IMG/VR virus record: IMGVR_UViG_3300027754_000064
Span: 1 to 64,000 of that record
Origin: a virus
DNA length: 64,000 bases
Direction: 5' to 3' (one strand)
Positions 7,846 through 17,173 of the stretch are shown here, in pieces. How positions within the stretch are numbered: the first letter of the stretch is position 1; each line of letters opens with the position of its first letter. The position numbers were made by a program, and so were the translations under genes. The notes under the pieces were generated by a model. It did no database searches. It was given only the letters and a program-made list of their open reading frames with translations, and had not been told where the DNA came from.

Positions 7846-8649
7846 TTACACAGTTCTGTGTCGCAAAATAGTTTCAGAGATTTCATCGGGCATAGTATCA
7901 GGAATGAAGGGTTTAAGCAATATAATTTGGTCTCCGTATAAATGCGAGTTTGGTATGGGCATACCTTGTCTTGGTATTTTTAGTTGCATCCACGGTTGTG
8001 TTTTGGGATGTACTTGAACTTCTAATGTTTTTCCACTAATAGTGTTGAAATGAAAACTTGTACCTACAATCAAGTCTAACACACTTATGCTTTGATTACA
8101 ATACAAATCGGCATTTTTACGCTCAAATCTAAGATGTTGCATGGCATGGAATTCTATAACTAATACTCCATTCTTTACAATGTTTTCATATTTAATTTGA
8201 CTACCTGATTCAACTCCTTTAGGTACATCAACATTGACTGCTTTAAGCCCAGTAGGCAATTGTAGATTAAGAACTCTTTGTGTTCCTGTATACATTTCTT
8301 CTAGGGTAAGCATTACCTGAGTTCTGAATACTTGATGGCCAGGTTGTTGAAATGGATTACCTTGACGCATACCAAACATTTGACCAAATATGTCATTAAT
8401 GTCAGGTCCTTGCTGAAAATGAAATCCACCGGGGAATCCACCAGGAAACCCTTGAGGCATGGGATTGTCGTATTGTTGCCTCTTTTCCGAATCACTTAGT
8501 GTACGGTATGCCTCTTCAATTCGTTGAAAGGTAGCAGTATCACCGCCTTTATCTGGGTGATTTTGACTAGCGAGTTTACGGTATGCTTTTTTAATTTCAT
8601 CAGGGGTAGCATTTTTAGCTACCCCCAAAGTCTGATAGTGATCTGTCAT
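7846..8649 (-). CDS. dnaJ: DnaJ-like co-chaperone (type II, CbpA-like)
   Basis: The 267-residue protein starts with a complete J-domain (residues 1-62) containing the HPD tripeptide (31-33) that stimulates DnaK ATPase. A Gly/Phe linker follows (GFPGGFPGGFHF, 68-78), then two C-terminal substrate-binding beta domains from about residue 105 (TQVMLTLEEMYTGTQRVLNL; KTLEVQVHPKTQPWMQLKIP). The CxxCxGxG zinc-finger repeats of classical DnaJ are absent, so this is a type II (CbpA-like) protein, slightly shorter than E. coli CbpA. No dnaK is present, so it probably works with host DnaK. It is 20 bases upstream of the ClpA-like gene, implying a joint quality-control unit. Confidence 0.9.
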   Translation of the reverse strand: MTDHYQTLGVAKNATPDEIKKAYRKLASQNHPDKGGDTATFQRIEEAYRTLSDSEKRQQYDNPMPQGFPGGFPGGFHFQQGPDINDIFGQMFGMRQGNPFQQPGHQVFRTQVMLTLEEMYTGTQRVLNLQLPTGLKAVNVDVPKGVESGSQIKYENIVKNGVLVIEFHAMQHLRFERKNADLYCNQSISVLDLIVGTSFHFNTISGKTLEVQVHPKTQPWMQLKIPRQGMPIPNSHLYGDQIILLKPFIPDTMPDEISETILRHRTV

Positions 8650-8661
8650 TCAATGAATATA

Positions 8662-8678
8662 GCATACAAATTGTATGC
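8662..8678 (-). other. Short hairpin between carbonic anhydrase and dnaJ-like genes
   Basis: GCATACA and TGTATGC form a 7-bp stem with a 3-base loop just after the carbonic anhydrase stop and just before the dnaJ-like start. There is no T-run, so it is not a standard terminator; it may limit readthrough or stabilise an RNA end. Confidence 0.35.
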
Positions 8679-8684
8679 CGTCAA

Positions 8685-9629
8685 TTAGTTTGGATTAGCA
8701 AAATAAATAGTAGCACCTACTGGTTGTACAGCACGGGCATTGCCATCTGCAAAAACAGTTTTAAATTGTTGTACTTGTGCCACAGACAATTGTATTGGTT
8801 GTCTAAACAATACCCAAGAAACAATTTGAGGATATGATTCTTGTGTTAGTTGACGCTGTGGATTACCCCACCATGGACGACTGTTAGCAGGATCGGTAGT
8901 TGCAACACAGGTACTAGCGGCACCCAACGTGCCAATAGAAATTGGTGCAGTCAATCCACCGCTGTATCTATAACTTGGTGCTGTGTTGAAGTTGGCCATG
9001 CCCATCATTGTTGCAATGTTAAAACTAACAGTCTGACCTGATAATGCACCTGTGCTGTTAGCAGCTGGAATCGCATTAAACACATTGGTCCAAGCTGCAT
9101 TTGGTGTACTACCGTTACCAACCATGCGTTGACCTAATACTAACAAACTATCTGCATTACATAATCCATAAGGACCTGTAACATCAGCTAGTTTAAAATA
9201 AACAAAGTGTACTTCTAGGTCAGTAACAGAATTGTTTATCCAGTGCTCTGATGGTCCATGAAAGTGAAATTCTAATAAACAGTATTGAGAACCACCAAAT
9301 GTAATGCTAGGGGAACAACTACCTGCATTGGGGTTATTAAGTTTATATGTTCCCCAACGTGTATTGGCAATAGGATATGCATTTACACCACTGGGTGATG
9401 TGGCTAGAGTACATACATCACCTGCTCCACTATTACAAAATGCAGAATTTAATGTGTTTTGTGTTTGAAATGTAAAGGTAGCATTCAACCCACTGTAACT
9501 AGTAAACTGAACAGGACTACCTTGTGGAGAAGTTGTTGTGATATTTACTGGAGTTTGACTTTGAGCAAGTACAACTGATGAAGTAATACTTAACAGTGTT
9601 GCTGTTAGTATTTCTATTATTTTTTTCAT
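8685..9629 (-). CDS. Exported alpha-carbonic anhydrase
   Basis: This 314-residue protein has a typical signal peptide (MKKIIEILTATLLSITSSVVLAQ, cleavage near residue 22-23), so export to the periplasm or outside is expected. QTPVNI (25-30) matches the QSPVDI motif. LLEFHFHGPSEHW supplies zinc ligands H122 and H124 and gatekeeper residues E128-H129; LEVHFV supplies E139 and the third ligand H141. YRYSGGLTAP (220-229) matches the SLTTPP loop, keeping the T199-equivalent (T227) but with Ala for the next Thr, followed by an insertion of about 35 residues before VSWVLFRQPIQLS. The usual roughly 25-residue N-terminal WGYxxHNGP segment is missing, and no H64 proton shuttle is evident. CO2 hydration is therefore plausible but untested. 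AAAGGAA precedes the ATG. Confidence 0.85.
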   Translation of the reverse strand: MKKIIEILTATLLSITSSVVLAQSQTPVNITTTSPQGSPVQFTSYSGLNATFTFQTQNTLNSAFCNSGAGDVCTLATSPSGVNAYPIANTRWGTYKLNNPNAGSCSPSITFGGSQYCLLEFHFHGPSEHWINNSVTDLEVHFVYFKLADVTGPYGLCNADSLLVLGQRMVGNGSTPNAAWTNVFNAIPAANSTGALSGQTVSFNIATMMGMANFNTAPSYRYSGGLTAPISIGTLGAASTCVATTDPANSRPWWGNPQRQLTQESYPQIVSWVLFRQPIQLSVAQVQQFKTVFADGNARAVQPVGATIYFANPN

Positions 9630-9649
9630 TTAATATTTCCTTTAAAAAA

Positions 9650-10300
9650 TTAAGACATCCCGGCAACTTTTTCTTTTGTTCTGCCGTATGCCGCTATACC
9701 CAATACTGCACCCATTGCAATATGGTAAAGACCTGCACCTTGAAGTGTTAATGGTTGCCATTGGCTAGTTACACTACCATGACTCAAGGATTGTAATAAA
9801 CTCCATAATATGGGGAACACAACAAAGTCCATAGTACATGTTAACATATATATCCAGCCCATTGCCGGACGCCATTTTTTATTTATCCAATCTGTGTTGT
9901 TATTGGTAACTAATATATCTGAACCTTGTGCAGCATTCGGACCTGATCCTGTAAGTATAGGTTGATTGCCCGTATTCATATTGTTTGTGCCGGTGGATCC
10001 CATGCTGTTGGTTGTTCCACCAAATGAACTTGTTGACGCCCCGAACCCTGGATTTGCCCCAAAACCTGTTGTTGCTGATGAATCAAAACCACCGAATGCC
10101 CCGAATTCACCTGCTGGTGGTGTGCCAAATGCTGTAGGCCCACTTGCAGGTATGTTGGTTGTTGAGTTAAAGCTGTCATATGTTGTCCCTTTTGGGATCG
10201 CTGTAACTGCTGGATCGTTAGCTAATAATTCATGATGGGAATCATCAGTTACTGTTGGCTGTTCAAAATCAGTTTTCTTTGGTAGTATTGTTTGTGACAT
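9650..10300 (-). CDS. Holin (3-TM/GTA-type) with a long FG-rich N-terminal extension
   Basis: The last 80 of 216 residues match the holin family used by gene-transfer agents and many phages: WINKKWRPAMGW leads into a membrane segment (about 148-170), and GLYHIAMGAVLGIAAYGRTKEK forms another (about 188-206). Holins open the inner membrane so endolysin reaches the wall; the endolysin here is 42 kb away at 51904-52524. Residues 1-135 are an unusual Gly/Asn/Thr/Phe-rich extension with repeated FG pairs (EFGAFGGF, TGFGANPGFGAS), probably disordered and cytoplasmic. The gene has its own TATAAATAC late promoter and an AAAAAAGG ribosome-binding site. Confidence 0.75.
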   Translation of the reverse strand: MSQTILPKKTDFEQPTVTDDSHHELLANDPAVTAIPKGTTYDSFNSTTNIPASGPTAFGTPPAGEFGAFGGFDSSATTGFGANPGFGASTSSFGGTTNSMGSTGTNNMNTGNQPILTGSGPNAAQGSDILVTNNNTDWINKKWRPAMGWIYMLTCTMDFVVFPILWSLLQSLSHGSVTSQWQPLTLQGAGLYHIAMGAVLGIAAYGRTKEKVAGMS

Positions 10301-10322
10301 TTTACACCTTTTTTATTATTAT

Positions 10323-10331
10323 GTATTTATA
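10323..10331 (-). promoter_or_regulatory. Late promoter (TATAAATA) of the holin gene
   Basis: The minus strand reads TATAAATAC, a perfect match to the T4 late promoter core, 22 bases before the holin ATG with a ribosome-binding site in between. Confidence 0.75.
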
Positions 10332-10341
10332 TTAATTACAA

Positions 10342-12120
10342 TTAATAGCCACTAAGTGTACTAAATGTTACAGCAGTATTAGTTATAGTACGATTATTAC
10401 CACTATTATCAATCGCACTTGAATTTTGTAAGGTCAACAGGCTAGTGCCCGATATTGCGGGTAAATTGGTTCTTGGTGGAGTAAAGGTTCCTGTATACAC
10501 AGCAGTACCTATTACTATGCGGAAATTTGACATGTAACCATTAAGACGATTAATATTACCATTACTTCTAGTACCAATGTATACTGGACCAGTATTACCT
10601 AAGGCATTACTATAACTACCTGCACTAAGTCGTGCTGTACCATCTATATACAGCTGGATTGCATTACTATTTCTAACCAAAGCATAATGATGCCAAGCAT
10701 TTATTGAAGGTGCTGTAAATCCTCTAGTAAACGCACCTCCAAAAACTTCTACTAAAGTAGCCTGTAGTTGTAATCTACCTGTTGTTTCAGTTCCAATACT
10801 CCAAAAATTATGAGTATTGCTATTAAGTCTATACCCCCAACATTCTACGGTAAAGTTTTGGCTAGCAGCAATAGATGAACCGCTAACACCTACATAAAGT
10901 TGAGTATTTGTAGCAGCATTGAAGAAAGCTTGGTATAATTGGCTAGAGGTAGTTATACTATTACTTGAGCCACTATTAGGACTATTACCTGCTGAGTTAG
11001 TTGCATAAACTGTAAATGTATACCCGGTATTACCATTTAAGCCACTAACAGTAATAGTACCGGATCCTGATTGACTTAATGTACCTGTAATACCGCCGGG
11101 ACTAGATACCGCGGTATAACTAGTAATAGTAGCTCCTCCATTATCTGCTGGAGCAGTAAATGCGACAGTAGCAGTAGATGCTCCGGTAGCCGTAGCCGCA
11201 CCGATAGTAGGTGCACCTGGTACAATTGCTGCAACTGCCGCAGTAGAATTAGAATTAGCCGCGGTACTACCAGCTGAATTTGTAGCGGTTACTTGACACC
11301 GAATAGTATTACCTACATCAGCCGCGACTAGAGTATATGTGCTAGAATTAGCACTACCGATATTCGTACCGGATCTTTGCCATTGATAAGCATAACTAAA
11401 ACTGGCTGGAGTGCCTGTCCACGAACCTGTAGTAGTTGAAAGAGTTTGACCGTTTGTTGCTGTACCCGTTACTGCCGGGGCAACTGTATTAACCGGCACA
11501 CTATAAGTTGTTATAGAATTACTATTGCCACTATAATTGTAACTATTACCAACACCATTAGTCGCATATACTTGAAATGTGTATGCTGTGCCACTGGTTA
11601 ATCCACTTACACTAATAGTACCTGAACCTGATTGACTTAGTGTTCCAGTAATATTGCCAGGTGTAGAAACCGCGGTATAACTAGTAATAGCACTACCAGC
11701 GTCACTTGATGGTGCAGTAAATGATACAGTCGCAGTTGTTGTTCCAGTGGCTGTAGCAGTACCAATTGTGGGAGTCCCTGGTAGTCCTGCAGGTGTTGCA
11801 GAATTACTCGCAGCACTATTTGCACTATTACCTGCGCTATTAGTTGCATATACTACAAATGTATATGCAGTACCTGTTGTCAATCCACTAACTATAATAA
11901 CACCTGAACCTGCCTGATTTAGTGTTCCTGTAATACCGCCGGGGGTAGAAACTGCGGTATACTTAGTAATAGGACTACCGCCATCGCTTGCTGGTGCGGT
12001 ATATTGTACTGTAACACTAGTATTATCCAACCTACCAGCTGCACCAATGCCAGGTGCACCTGGTACATTACCCGATGAAGTACCTAAACTACCCAATAAC
12101 ATTCCTAATAGTGAGGTCAT
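10342..12120 (-). CDS. FN3-repeat adhesin with C-terminal LamG-like domain
   Basis: This 592-residue protein has two fibronectin type III domains (about 20-205; each starts PGxPxIG and ends YTFxVYATNSxGNS), an Ig-like domain (about 208-300; YQWQRSGTNIG and GNTIRCQVTATN), a third FN3 domain (about 300-395), and a C-terminal concanavalin/LamG-like jelly roll (FTVECWGY; NAWHHYALVRNSNAIQLYIDG; GYMSNFRIVIGTAVY). Such jelly rolls usually bind carbohydrate, so a receptor-binding role is likely. I chose the ATG at 12118-12120, which forms TAATG with the upstream stop; the frame is open up to a TTG at 12150, but that start lies within the previous gene and is less likely. No glycine-rich domain is present. 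Confidence 0.8.
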   Translation of the reverse strand: MTSLLGMLLGSLGTSSGNVPGAPGIGAAGRLDNTSVTVQYTAPASDGGSPITKYTAVSTPGGITGTLNQAGSGVIIVSGLTTGTAYTFVVYATNSAGNSANSAASNSATPAGLPGTPTIGTATATGTTTATVSFTAPSSDAGSAITSYTAVSTPGNITGTLSQSGSGTISVSGLTSGTAYTFQVYATNGVGNSYNYSGNSNSITTYSVPVNTVAPAVTGTATNGQTLSTTTGSWTGTPASFSYAYQWQRSGTNIGSANSSTYTLVAADVGNTIRCQVTATNSAGSTAANSNSTAAVAAIVPGAPTIGAATATGASTATVAFTAPADNGGATITSYTAVSSPGGITGTLSQSGSGTITVSGLNGNTGYTFTVYATNSAGNSPNSGSSNSITTSSQLYQAFFNAATNTQLYVGVSGSSIAASQNFTVECWGYRLNSNTHNFWSIGTETTGRLQLQATLVEVFGGAFTRGFTAPSINAWHHYALVRNSNAIQLYIDGTARLSAGSYSNALGNTGPVYIGTRSNGNINRLNGYMSNFRIVIGTAVYTGTFTPPRTNLPAISGTSLLTLQNSSAIDNSGNNRTITNTAVTFSTLSGY

Positions 12121-15100
12121 TAAGTCAACCCAGTTCCTGAAATATACCAAGTATCAGTAGCAACTTTAATAATACTGCATAAGCCATAACTAGCAAGAGT
12201 TCTATTACCAGTACTTGCTGTACCGGTTTGTCTCATAGTTACTCCTACACCTTGTGTAACAGTTATTGAAGAAGCACTAGAATTTACAACGGTCAATACA
12301 GTACCTATATCAAATGCTGCGGTACTATTAGGAGGCACTGTTACCCCGGCAGATACATAAACATGTTTAGCGCTATCTGTTAAGGCAAAATTACCTGATG
12401 TAGTAGCACTTTGTGGTACTGCTTTATAACCAACAGCATACATATTTGAAGCGCCATCAGTTATTGATAGTGTTGTACCGCTCCATGTTAAATTAGCAGA
12501 TCCAGCCGCTACACCACCATTATTATATAAAACTTGTGTATTAGATCCTCCGACAGGACCTGTAGCACCTGAATAACCACTAGTGCCAGTGTATCCTGAA
12601 GTACCCGTATAACCGCTGATACCCGTGTACCCGCTAGTTCCACTGTCACCTTGTACGCCAGCAGCTACAAAAGCCCAAGAACTAAGAGGGCCAATCCCCG
12701 CAGTAGAAGAATTAGTCACACTTAATTGTAGTGTAGTACCACTAAATGAATTAATAGTGCCTTCCATATAGTTGGTGTTTGCTGTAGTGAAGAATGCTCT
12801 TACTCGTTGACCGGTTCTAAATGCGGTTTGTGTATCTGATAAATTTGTAGTGAATGTGACTGTCCCACTACTTACAATTGTTAGACTTGTTCCAGATGTT
12901 AGCCCTCCGTAACCTAGACCTGAATAACCACTTATACCTGACCCTGAGTAGCCACTGATACCTGAATATCCACTTACTCCAGTATAGCCACTTACACCTG
13001 ATGTACCTGAATATCCACTTGTTCCGGTATATCCTGAAGTACCTGTGTAACCACTGACACCGGTGTATCCTGAAGTACCTGTGTAACCACTGACACCGGT
13101 GTATCCACTGACACCAGTATAACCACTTATGCCTGAATACCCACTAACACCTGATGTACCTGAATATCCACTTACTCCTGAATATCCACTTACTCCTGAG
13201 TAACCACTGACACCTGTGTAACCACTAACACCTGTGTAACCACTTACTCCAGTATAGCCTGAAGTACCTGAATACCCACTGATGCCTGATCCTGAATATC
13301 CACTGACACCTGTGTAACCACTTACTCCAGTATATCCACTGATACCTGAACCTGAATATCCACTTACTCCAGTATAGCCACTGATGCCTGTATATCCGCT
13401 AGTTCCAGTATATCCTGAAACACCTGAATAGCCACTTACACCCAATGTACCTGAATAACCACTATATCCTGATATAGCGCCCGGCGCATAAGCATATCCA
13501 CCTAGAGTTGTGACTTGTATTATTTCTCCATTACTTGGTGCAGAACTAAATGTCAAAGTTGTACCTACTACAGTGTATGCTGTAACAGGTTGTAACACAC
13601 CGCCTACTGCTGCTAGTGTATAATTAATACTTGTAGGTGTCACACTTAGTGTGAATGCTGTTTGAGATCCATTGCCAGTAAAATTATCTACAGTTGAAGT
13701 TAATGTACCACCTATTCCACTATATCCACTTACACCTGAATAACCTGAGAATCCACTTACACCGTTAGTTATTGCTAAGATTACGGGTAAGTTATTAGCA
13801 AAATTAGTAGTGCCTGTTCCGCCTGAACCCACTGCCACTACTGGGACAGTCCAATATCCAGTATTATTTGTAGGAGTACCATTAATTTCAAATATCTGAT
13901 AATTGTCACTCAGTGAGGTATCTTGTATAGTAATATTTTCTGTTTGGCTTAGTAATGCTAAGAATATGTCAATATCAATGCTATCTGTGGTTATATGATT
14001 TATGAACAGTTGAGTAGAATTTATTTGTGTACTATTATTCCAAATAATATCACCAAGTCCAGGTGGCGCACTCTGAGTATTAGCATCAGCGAGATAGTTG
14101 AAGTAACTACTTGAAATACCCGGGCTACCACTAAAGCCTGAAAGACCTGAATATCCACTGATTCCTGATCCTGAATATCCACTTACACCTGATCCTGAAT
14201 ATCCACTTACACCTGATGCACCTGTATAACCACTTACTCCAGTATAGCCACTTATACCTGATGTACCTGAATATCCACTTACTCCAGTATAACCACTTAC
14301 ACCTGATGTACCACTTGTTCCAGTATAACCACTTACGCCCGATGTACCTGAGTATCCACTTGTTCCTGTGTAACCACTGATACCTGATGTACCTGAGTAT
14401 CCACTAACACCTGATGTACCTGAGTATCCACTAACACCTGATGTACCTGAGTATCCACTAACGCCGGTATAACCACTTTCGCCTGAATATCCACTAACAC
14501 CTGATGTACCTGAATATCCACTTATGCCTGATGTACCTGTATACCCACTTACGCCCGAGGTACCTGAATAACCACTAATACCTGTATATCCACTTACACC
14601 TGATGTACCTGAATATCCACTTATGCCTGTATATCCACTTATGCCTGTATATCCACTTATGCCTGTATATCCACTGACACCTGAATAGCCACTTTCGCCT
14701 GAATATCCACTAACACCTGATGTACCTGTGTAACCACTGACACCAGTATACCCACTGACACCCGAAGTACCGGTGTAGCCCGAAAGACCTGAATACCCAC
14801 TGACACCAGTATACCCACTGATACCCGAAGTACCGGTGTACCCCGAAAGACCTGAATAACCACTAGCACCATCACTACCAGTTCCACCTGAATAGCCACT
14901 TACACCTGATGCACCTGAGTATCCACTTGTTCCAGTATACCCGCTGACACCTGTGTATCCACTTACTCCGGTATATCCGCTAGCACCAGTATATCCACTG
15001 ATACCTAACCCTGAATAACCGCTGTAACCTGATACAGCACCTGGTGCAAATACATTTCCCCCAAAAGTTGTAACCTGTATTACTACTGTGTTTACTGGAG

Positions 15101-17147
15101 CCGAACTAAATGTTAATGTAGATCCTGTAACTGAGTATGTTGTTTGTGGTTGTAATACACCACCTACAGATACTATTGTATAATTTATATTTGTAGGTGT
15201 AGTAGACAGTGTGAATGCAGTTTGAGATCCATCACCTGTAAAATTATCTACTGTTGAAGTTAGTGTGCCACCTTGTCCACTATAACCACTTACACCTGTA
15301 TAACCGCTTATACCTGCTGCACCTGAGTATCCACTTATACCTAACCCTGAATATCCACTGATTCCTGATCCTGAATATCCACTTACACCTGAATAACCAC
15401 TAATACCATCGCTACCAGTACCACCTGAATAACCACTTACGCCTGATGTACCTGAATAACCACTAACACCTGATATACCTGTATACCCACTTACGCCCGA
15501 TGTACCTGAGTATCCACTTACGCCCGATGTACCTGAGTATCCACTTACACCAGTATAACCTGAAGTCCCTGTATATCCACTCACTCCTGAATACCCTGAT
15601 TCTCCTGAATACCCACTGATACCTAAGCCTGAGTATCCGCTAATACCCGAACCTGAATAACCACTTATACCCGACCCTGAATATCCACTGATACCCGAAT
15701 AACCACTAGATCCGCTACCACCGGTGCCACCTGAATATCCACTTAATCCAGCAAGTTCACGAATACTAATAGCCACTCCATTAGCAGGGGCGCTGGTAAA
15801 TACCAAATTTGAGCCTGATACTGTATAATCAGTTATCGGAACTTGAAGTAAACCGTTTTGAGTGACGAATATGCCATTAGCAGTATCGCCTGAAGTTACA
15901 GTAAAGGTTGTTTGAACACCATTACCTGTATAATTAATAGTATTAAAATTTCCTAATACTGAACTTAATGTAGACCAAGATAGATTACCACTACCATTAG
16001 TAGACAATATAGCGTTATTAGAACCACCAGTAATAATGACATTACCTACAGGACCTAAATTACTGACTCCACTTACATTAATATTACCTGTGCTAAAAGT
16101 ATTTGTACTAGCATTAAAAACAAAGTTACCTGTATTTACTTTTGCTGTTTGATTGCTACCTGCTGCACCAACTAGTACAGGATATAATGTAGTAGTGCTT
16201 GTATCATTTGTAGCAAGTATAGTATTTGATGGGCCTGCTGCGCCACTGTATCCACTAATGCCTATTCCACTATAACCACTAATACCTGAATAACCACTAG
16301 CGCCATCTTGTCCGTAATAGCCACTGCTGCCTGAGTATCCACTAACACCTGAATATCCGCTAGTACCATTGCTACCTGTGACACCTGAATATCCACTAAT
16401 ACCTGATGTACCTGTATAACCACTGGCACCTGATATACCAGTATATCCAGATATTCCTGAAGTACCCGTGTACCCCGATGTACCTGAATATCCACTCACG
16501 CCAGTATAGCCTGATGTACCACTTGCACCTGTGTAACCGCTTATACCCGAAGCACCAGTGTATCCAGACATGCCTGAATATCCACTAGCGCCATCCTGAC
16601 CGTAATACCCACTGCTGCCTGAGTATCCACTTACGCCAGTATATCCACTAATACCTGATGTACCTGTATAACCACTAGCACCTGATATACCGGTATATCC
16701 AGATATACCACTTGCACCTGTATAACCACTGATACCCGAAGTACCGGTGTAACCACTTACGCCAGTATATCCACTAATTCCTGAGGTGCCTGAATATCCA
16801 CTAGATCCGTTACTACCAGTACCACCTGAGTATCCACTAATACCTGAATAGCCGCTATAGCCAGTAGGATCAGTCCAAGTTAAATTACCTGATCCATCTG
16901 TCTTTAATATGTAACCACTAGTGCCACCAGCTATATAAACATTAGATACAGTGCCTAAATTAGCACTAGTAGTTGCTTGTAATGTAGTAAATACGCCAGT
17001 GCTAGGAGTAGCATTGCCAATTGGTAAGTTATTGATTGCACCGTTCGCTTGTAATACCCAAGCATATCCTGTCCAAACCCAAGTTTTAGTACTAAAAGTA
17101 TAGGTTTGTCCTACTGTAGGAGATGTTGGGAATACAAAGGTTGCCAT
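12120..17147 (-). CDS. Giant collagen-like tail fibre/adhesin (1675 aa)
   Basis: After an N-terminal module of about 90 residues (MATFVFPTSPTVGQTYTFST, ending YILKTDGSGNLTWTDP) come long runs of Gly-X-Y triplets such as GYSGTSGVSGYTG. X is mostly Tyr, Thr, Val or Ile and Y is Ser or Thr; proline is almost absent. The runs are broken by three FTGxGxQTxFTLS beta modules (DNA near 15780-15940, 15060-15250 and 13500-13690), by a roughly 115-residue SSYFNYLAD domain (13760-14110) shared with the 2620-residue protein, and by a C-terminal trimer-like region (VVNSSASSITVTQGVGVTMRQ). Collagen-like triplets in phage fibres usually form trimeric stalks. The ATG at 17147 has no good Shine-Dalgarno sequence but has a CTAAATAC box upstream. 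Confidence 0.85.
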   Translation of the reverse strand: MATFVFPTSPTVGQTYTFSTKTWVWTGYAWVLQANGAINNLPIGNATPSTGVFTTLQATTSANLGTVSNVYIAGGTSGYILKTDGSGNLTWTDPTGYSGYSGISGYSGGTGSNGSSGYSGTSGISGYTGVSGYTGTSGISGYTGASGISGYTGISGASGYTGTSGISGYTGVSGYSGSSGYYGQDGASGYSGMSGYTGASGISGYTGASGTSGYTGVSGYSGTSGYTGTSGISGYTGISGASGYTGTSGISGYSGVTGSNGTSGYSGVSGYSGSSGYYGQDGASGYSGISGYSGIGISGYSGAAGPSNTILATNDTSTTTLYPVLVGAAGSNQTAKVNTGNFVFNASTNTFSTGNINVSGVSNLGPVGNVIITGGSNNAILSTNGSGNLSWSTLSSVLGNFNTINYTGNGVQTTFTVTSGDTANGIFVTQNGLLQVPITDYTVSGSNLVFTSAPANGVAISIRELAGLSGYSGGTGGSGSSGYSGISGYSGSGISGYSGSGISGYSGLGISGYSGESGYSGVSGYTGTSGYTGVSGYSGTSGVSGYSGTSGVSGYTGISGVSGYSGTSGVSGYSGGTGSDGISGYSGVSGYSGSGISGYSGLGISGYSGAAGISGYTGVSGYSGQGGTLTSTVDNFTGDGSQTAFTLSTTPTNINYTIVSVGGVLQPQTTYSVTGSTLTFSSAPVNTVVIQVTTFGGNVFAPGAVSGYSGYSGLGISGYTGASGYTGVSGYTGVSGYTGTSGYSGASGVSGYSGGTGSDGASGYSGLSGYTGTSGISGYTGVSGYSGLSGYTGTSGVSGYTGVSGYTGTSGVSGYSGESGYSGVSGYTGISGYTGISGYTGISGYSGTSGVSGYTGISGYSGTSGVSGYTGTSGISGYSGTSGVSGYSGESGYTGVSGYSGTSGVSGYSGTSGVSGYSGTSGISGYTGTSGYSGTSGVSGYTGTSGTSGVSGYTGVSGYSGTSGISGYTGVSGYTGASGVSGYSGSGVSGYSGSGISGYSGLSGFSGSPGISSSYFNYLADANTQSAPPGLGDIIWNNSTQINSTQLFINHITTDSIDIDIFLALLSQTENITIQDTSLSDNYQIFEINGTPTNNTGYWTVPVVAVGSGGTGTTNFANNLPVILAITNGVSGFSGYSGVSGYSGIGGTLTSTVDNFTGNGSQTAFTLSVTPTSINYTLAAVGGVLQPVTAYTVVGTTLTFSSAPSNGEIIQVTTLGGYAYAPGAISGYSGYSGTLGVSGYSGVSGYTGTSGYTGISGYTGVSGYSGSGISGYTGVSGYTGVSGYSGSGISGYSGTSGYTGVSGYTGVSGYTGVSGYSGVSGYSGVSGYSGTSGVSGYSGISGYTGVSGYTGVSGYTGTSGYTGVSGYTGTSGYTGTSGYSGTSGVSGYTGVSGYSGISGYSGSGISGYSGLGYGGLTSGTSLTIVSSGTVTFTTNLSDTQTAFRTGQRVRAFFTTANTNYMEGTINSFSGTTLQLSVTNSSTAGIGPLSSWAFVAAGVQGDSGTSGYTGISGYTGTSGYTGTSGYSGATGPVGGSNTQVLYNNGGVAAGSANLTWSGTTLSITDGASNMYAVGYKAVPQSATTSGNFALTDSAKHVYVSAGVTVPPNSTAAFDIGTVLTVVNSSASSITVTQGVGVTMRQTGTASTGNRTLASYGLCSIIKVATDTWYISGTGLT
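12560..16862 (-). repeat. Collagen-like GXY repeat blocks within the 1675-aa protein
   Basis: Approximate GXY-coding blocks are 16235-16862, 15270-15755, 14115-15035, 13715-13765, 12905-13480 and 12560-12650, separated by globular modules. At DNA level the basic unit is 9 bases, often in 18- or 27-base tandem copies; a 27-base unit beginning CTGATGTACCTGAGTATCC repeats three times around 14390-14460. Recent slippage or recombination is likely. Confidence 0.85.
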
Positions 17148-17173
17148 AATATTTTTATCTTAATAGTATTTAG

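Noticed and set aside
8662-8678. Terminator between carbonic anhydrase and dnaJ-like genes
   Set aside because: The hairpin is AT-rich and lacks a T-run; recorded only as a hairpin.
12121-12150. TTG start at 12150 for the FN3/LamG adhesin
   Set aside because: The ATG at 12120 forms a TAATG junction with the upstream stop, as elsewhere in the window, and the TTG has no ribosome-binding site.
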